DNA from: Ruminococcus flavefaciens MA2007
Lineage (GTDB): Bacteria > Bacillota > Clostridia > Oscillospirales > Ruminococcaceae
NCBI RefSeq assembly: GCF_000621845.1
Contig: NZ_JHXF01000013.1
Location: forward strand, 49,830 to 113,829
Direction: 5' to 3'
Length of the DNA: 64,000 nt
Of this stretch, positions 61,225 through 64,000 are shown in pieces. The notes under the pieces were generated by a model, which ran no database searches, had not been told where the DNA came from, and saw only the letters and a list, made by a program, of their open reading frames with translations. The position numbers and the translations under genes were made by a program. Each line of letters starts with the position of its first letter. The first letter of the stretch is position 1.

Positions 61225-61385
61225 TGATGAAGATCAATAAAACTGTAAAAACTATAATCATCATAGCTGCTCTGGCTGCTTTGGCGTATTTCGGACTAAA
61301 GTGGTTCGCAGGCTTTGCCAACGACGACCTTGGCGATTACGACGGCGGCAGGGGTAAATATGAGGATTCGATAGAAAACGGTTGA
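61224..61385 (+). CDS. Small single-TM protein coupled to dnaK
   Basis: A 53-residue ORF (or 52 from the second ATG at 61227) starts in the TGATGATG that ends dnaK. It has a basic start, one hydrophobic helix (IIIIAALAALAYFGLKWFAGF) broken here as IIIIAALAALAYFGL-KWFAGF, and an acidic C-terminal tail with DDLGDYDGG. I know no family. Coupling to dnaK suggests it is made with the chaperone. Confidence 0.55.
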   Translation: MMKINKTVKTIIIIAALAALAYFGLKWFAGFANDDLGDYDGGRGKYEDSIENG

Positions 61386-61447
61386 TAAGGTTTTTAGGGC
61401 GGAAAATCATTCCGCCCTAAAGGTGTATTTACAGGCGCGGTAAATTA

Positions 61448-61530
61448 GTAAGTAGAAAGTAGTAAGTAGAAAGTAGTAATTATTCAAACTTCTGCACACT
61501 ACTCTCTACTCTCTACTCACTACTCACTAA
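61448..61530. repeat. AGTAAGTAG / CTACTCACTA inverted simple repeat
   Basis: AGTAAGTAGAAAGTAGTAAG on the left and TACTCTCTACTCACTACTCA on the right can pair into a long hairpin in the dnaK-dnaJ gap, just before the dnaJ ribosome site. Related to 38494-38530. Confidence 0.65.
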
Positions 61531-61546
61531 TAAGGAGAATAAATAT

Positions 61547-62695
61547 ATGGCTGAGAAAAGAGATTACTATGAAGTCCTTGGTCTGCAAAAAGGCGCTTCC
61601 GAGGACGAGATAAAAAAAGCCTTCCGTAAAAAGGCAAGAGAAAACCACCCCGACCTTCACCCCGACGATCCGTCTTACGTCGAGAAGTTTCAGGAGATAA
61701 ACGAGGCTAACGAGGTCCTCTCCGATCCGGAAAAACGTGCCCGCTACGACCAGTTCGGTCATGCAGGCGTTGATCCCAGCTACGGCGGCGGCGCAGGCGG
61801 CATGGAGGGATTCGGCGGCTTTGCTGATATGGACGATATCCTCGGCAGTATTTTCGGCGGCTTTGGTTTCGGCGGCGGCTCAAAGCGCTCCAACGCAAAC
61901 GCTCCCAGAAGAGGTGCGGATATACAGGATACTGTTTCCATCACCTTTATGGAAGCCTGCACAGGCAAAAAGCAGGATATCAAGGTAAACCGTATGTGTG
62001 TATGCGACAGCTGTAAGGGCTCGGGCGCAGAACCCGGTACTCAGCCCGATATCTGTCCCGACTGTCAGGGCAGAGGCTCTATCAAGGCTACTCAGCGTAC
62101 TCCGTTCGGTGCTATATCCTCAACAAAACCATGTCCGCACTGCGGCGGAAAGGGCAAGATAATCAAGAGCCCATGCAGCAAGTGCCGCGGAGTAGGACGT
62201 ATCAGAGTACAGAAGAACGTTTCCATTGATATCCCTGCAGGTATCGACGACGGACAGACGCTCCGCGTAGGCGGTCAGGGCGACTGCGGCGTAAACGGCG
62301 GTCCTAACGGCGACCTCCTCGTTGGTATCAACGTAAAGTCCCACCCTATCTTCAGACGCGAGGGCTTCGACATACACTGCGATATCCCTGTTACTTACAT
62401 GGAAGCTGTTCTCGGCGCTGAGATAACCGTACCTACTATCGACGGCGACGTTAAGTACACCATAGCCGAGGGCACTCAGACAGGCACTATCTTCCGCTTA
62501 AAGGGCAAGGGCGTTCAGAGACTTCACCGCACAGACCGCGGCAATCAGTACGTAAAGATATACGTTGAGGTCCCCAAGAACCTTTCCAAGAAGCAGAAAG
62601 ACCTGCTGAAGGAGTTCGAGGCTTCACTTACAGAGAAAAACTACGCTAAGCGCCAGAGCTTCTTTGAAAAGCTCCGCTCAAAGCTGGATTTTTGA
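61547..62695 (+). CDS. dnaJ: Chaperone DnaJ (Hsp40)
   Basis: The 382-residue protein has a J domain with HPD (RENHPDLHPDD), a Gly/Phe-rich region (FGGFADMDDILGSIFGGFGF), four zinc-binding CxxCxGxG repeats (CDSCKGSG, CPDCQGRG, CPHCGGKG, CSKCRGVG) and the C-terminal substrate domain. It stimulates DnaK ATP hydrolysis. AAGGAG before the ATG. A terminator follows. Confidence 0.97.
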   Translation: MAEKRDYYEVLGLQKGASEDEIKKAFRKKARENHPDLHPDDPSYVEKFQEINEANEVLSDPEKRARYDQFGHAGVDPSYGGGAGGMEGFGGFADMDDILGSIFGGFGFGGGSKRSNANAPRRGADIQDTVSITFMEACTGKKQDIKVNRMCVCDSCKGSGAEPGTQPDICPDCQGRGSIKATQRTPFGAISSTKPCPHCGGKGKIIKSPCSKCRGVGRIRVQKNVSIDIPAGIDDGQTLRVGGQGDCGVNGGPNGDLLVGINVKSHPIFRREGFDIHCDIPVTYMEAVLGAEITVPTIDGDVKYTIAEGTQTGTIFRLKGKGVQRLHRTDRGNQYVKIYVEVPKNLSKKQKDLLKEFEASLTEKNYAKRQSFFEKLRSKLDF

Positions 62696-62703
62696 CAACA
62701 GAT

Positions 62704-62740
62704 ACAGACCTGTTGCAAACAGCGCAGCAGGTCTGTTTTT
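62704..62740 (+). terminator. Terminator of dnaJ
   Basis: ACAGACCTG/CAGGTCTGT hairpin followed by TTTTTA. Confidence 0.85.
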
Positions 62741-62761
62741 ATACCGAAAGGAGGCTTATTT

Positions 62762-63157
62762 ATGTATGAAGAGGATTTCATTATGCGGCAGATAAGGGAA
62801 ATAACCGCAGTCATTGCAAAGGTGCTTTTTGGAAAAAAGGCTGACTCCATGACGCTGATGCTTCATCAGCGCGAAAGACAGAAAGTCGAGTACCTTGCCG
62901 ACAAGGTAAAAGACGGCGAGATACAGGACGCTGTCGACGAACTGAACAGACTTGCCGACAACAACACCAAGGAAAATCTTATGGTAGGTCTTGAGTTTTA
63001 CAACCAGCTCTGCGAACTGGACGAGGACTTCTTCATCGAAAATGGATACAGCCTCGTAAAGGCGCGTGAGGATTTTGAAAGCTTTGCCGAAAAATTCGGT
63101 CTGGAGCAGATGACGGAGCTTTATTTCGGAAAAGAAGAGGAAAAAGTCAGCAAATAA
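62762..63157 (+). CDS. DUF6483-like protein
   Basis: The 131-residue, mostly helical soluble protein starts YEEDFIMRQIREITAVIAKV and has EYLADKVKDGEIQDAVDELN in the middle, the pattern I associate with the Firmicutes family DUF6483. Function is unknown. AAAGGAGG precedes the ATG. Confidence 0.65.
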   Translation: MYEEDFIMRQIREITAVIAKVLFGKKADSMTLMLHQRERQKVEYLADKVKDGEIQDAVDELNRLADNNTKENLMVGLEFYNQLCELDEDFFIENGYSLVKAREDFESFAEKFGLEQMTELYFGKEEEKVSK

Positions 63158-63163
63158 GTATAA

Positions 63164-63207
63164 AACCTCCCGAAGCGGACATAATATCCGCAAAGGGAGG
63201 TGTTTTT
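63164..63207 (+). terminator. Hairpin overlapping the next ribosome site
   Basis: AACCTCCC...GGGAGGT with an inner GCGGA/TCCGC stem, followed by TTTTT. The 3' arm contains the GGGAGG ribosome site of the next gene, so it can act as terminator and as a switch on translation. Confidence 0.7.
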
Positions 63208-63642
63208 ATGGTAGAACAGGACACTATAAAGCTGCTTCGTGAGTGCGACGCAGGTGTAAAAATGGGTATATCCTCTATCGGGGACGTCCTCGGCTACGTC
63301 AGCAGCCACGACCTGAAAAGAGTATTGCAGGACAGCTCTGAGGAGCACGACGGCTTGAAAGCGGACTTGCAGGGGCTTCTCGGGGAGTATCACGACGAGG
63401 GCAAGGAGCCTGCGGCTATGGCTAAGGGTATGTCGTGGGTAAAGACCAACGTGAAGCTGAAAATGAACGAGTCCGACAGCACCGTTGCGGACCTTATCAC
63501 AGACGGCTGCAATATGGGAGTAAAGTCCCTTAGCCGCTATCTCAACAAGTATCAGGCTGCCGACGAGCGCTCAAAGGATATCGCAAAACGCATAATCAGT
63601 GCCGAGGACAAGCTCTGTACTGACGTAAGGGCGTATCTGTAG
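63208..63642 (+). CDS. DUF2383-like helical protein
   Basis: The 144-residue helical protein contains IKLLRECDAGVKMGISSIGD and ADLITDGCNMGVKSLSRYLN. The four-helix pattern with acidic residues resembles ferritin-like DUF2383 proteins; the family is not certain. Its ribosome site is inside the hairpin at 63164-63207. Confidence 0.6.
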   Translation: MVEQDTIKLLRECDAGVKMGISSIGDVLGYVSSHDLKRVLQDSSEEHDGLKADLQGLLGEYHDEGKEPAAMAKGMSWVKTNVKLKMNESDSTVADLITDGCNMGVKSLSRYLNKYQAADERSKDIAKRIISAEDKLCTDVRAYL

Positions 63643-63667
63643 AATGGGCGTACTGCGCGAATTAATC

Positions 63668-63714
63668 AAAACCACCCGTAAAACGGGTGGTTTGAGGAAG
63701 CCCTAGAAGGGCTT
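63668..63714. repeat. Subterminal hairpins of the IS200/IS605-type element
   Basis: AAACCACCCG/CGGGTGGTTT (63668-63692) and AAGCCC/GGGCTT (63698-63714) lie beyond the 3' end of the transposase, as in the structured ends recognised by Y1 transposases. A CCCCTTAAG/CTTAAGGGG pair (63729-63790) lies closer to the gene. Confidence 0.65.
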
Positions 63715-63793
63715 GATACGGACACTGCCCCTTAAGTGGGCTGAGAAAGGTCTGCCAACTGCATTTCATTCTCAGCTACCCCTTAAGGGGTTT

Positions 63794-64000
63794 TTACTTC
63801 TTCTTATACTTTTCTCCAGTGAACGGGTCTGTTGTTTCAAACAAACTTAACTGGTCTGTCATAATATCTTCTTGCAGCTGGTTCTTTATATACTCTTCAA
63901 TTTTCTTAGCATTCTTTCCTACTGTATCAACATAATATCCTGTACACCAGAAATGTCTGTTACCGTACTTATACTTCAGATTTGCATGTCGCTCAAATAT
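63794..64000 (-). mobile_element. tnpA: IS200/IS605-family transposase TnpA, cut by window edge
   Basis: The last 68 residues are visible: RHANLKYKYGNRHFWCTGYY, VDTVGKNAKKIEEYIKNQ and a tail DQLSLFETTDPFTGEKYKKK. This is the Y1 (HUH) transposase C-terminus; the catalytic Tyr is probably that of EEYIKNQ. The HUH motif lies beyond the edge. It is a single-strand transposon with hairpin ends at 63668-63714. Confidence 0.9.

Overview
The window looks like a chromosomal segment of a Ruminococcus-type Clostridia (Oscillospiraceae). The reasons are a secreted protein with a dockerin domain and a long Thr/Lys linker, T-box and CIRCE regulation, strong AAGGAGG-type ribosome binding sites, an agr-type peptide system, and housekeeping genes of Firmicutes type (HrcA-GrpE-DnaK-DnaJ, FolC/FolT, LuxS, MscL, CarB). 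This is inferred from gene content; no rRNA or other species marker is present.

Layout. (1) 1-3502: minus-strand nitrogenase-like operon (NifH-like, two NifD/K-like subunits, then a lipoprotein cut by the window edge). (2) 3684-16601: one long minus-strand run headed by a DtxR-type regulator, then a MacB/FtsX-type ABC exporter, seven SAM methyltransferases or methyltransferase-like proteins, a GNAT enzyme, an alpha/beta hydrolase, a ZIP metal transporter and several small membrane proteins. A peptidyl-carrier fragment (16.7-17.0 kb) lies just upstream. (3) 17178-24286: a defence-type island lying between a tRNA-Thr-like 3' remnant and a tRNA-Thr(CGT) with degenerate tandem copies. It holds two TIR-domain proteins plus a membrane protein, a RloA-like AAA ATPase, an AbiH-like protein, broken helicase and Abi fragments, and a candidate small RNA. 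(4) 24.5-32.1 kb: sugar-binding lipoprotein, rhomboid-like membrane protein, lipoprotein, dockerin protein, and TrpB-like enzyme under a tryptophan T-box. (5) 32.3-48.6 kb: XRE regulator, phosphatase, RluA, a 304-bp MITE-like element, LuxS, cell-wall peptidases, a zinc-ribbon repeat protein, MscL, a secreted Ig-like protein with a phased operator array, CarB. (6) 48.7-55.2 kb: Ca2+-ATPase and a complete agr-like system (AgrB, LytTR regulator, GHKL kinase, separate AgrD). (7) 55.3-57.4 kb: folC-folT under a THF riboswitch. (8) 57.5-63.7 kb: CIRCE-hrcA-grpE-dnaK-dnaJ and two small genes, ending in an IS200/IS605-type transposase cut by the window edge.

How the parts connect. Similar TTAGTA-type palindromes overlap the promoters of the nitrogenase-like operon and of the DtxR-headed methyltransferase operon, suggesting joint metal-dependent control. 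Three 9-bp repeats at 21-bp spacing before the Ig-like secreted protein have the geometry of LytTR sites, and a LytTR regulator is encoded in the agr locus of this same window. The least explained systems are the methyltransferase operon with its 31-residue peptide ORF and the TIR-TIR-membrane protein operon.
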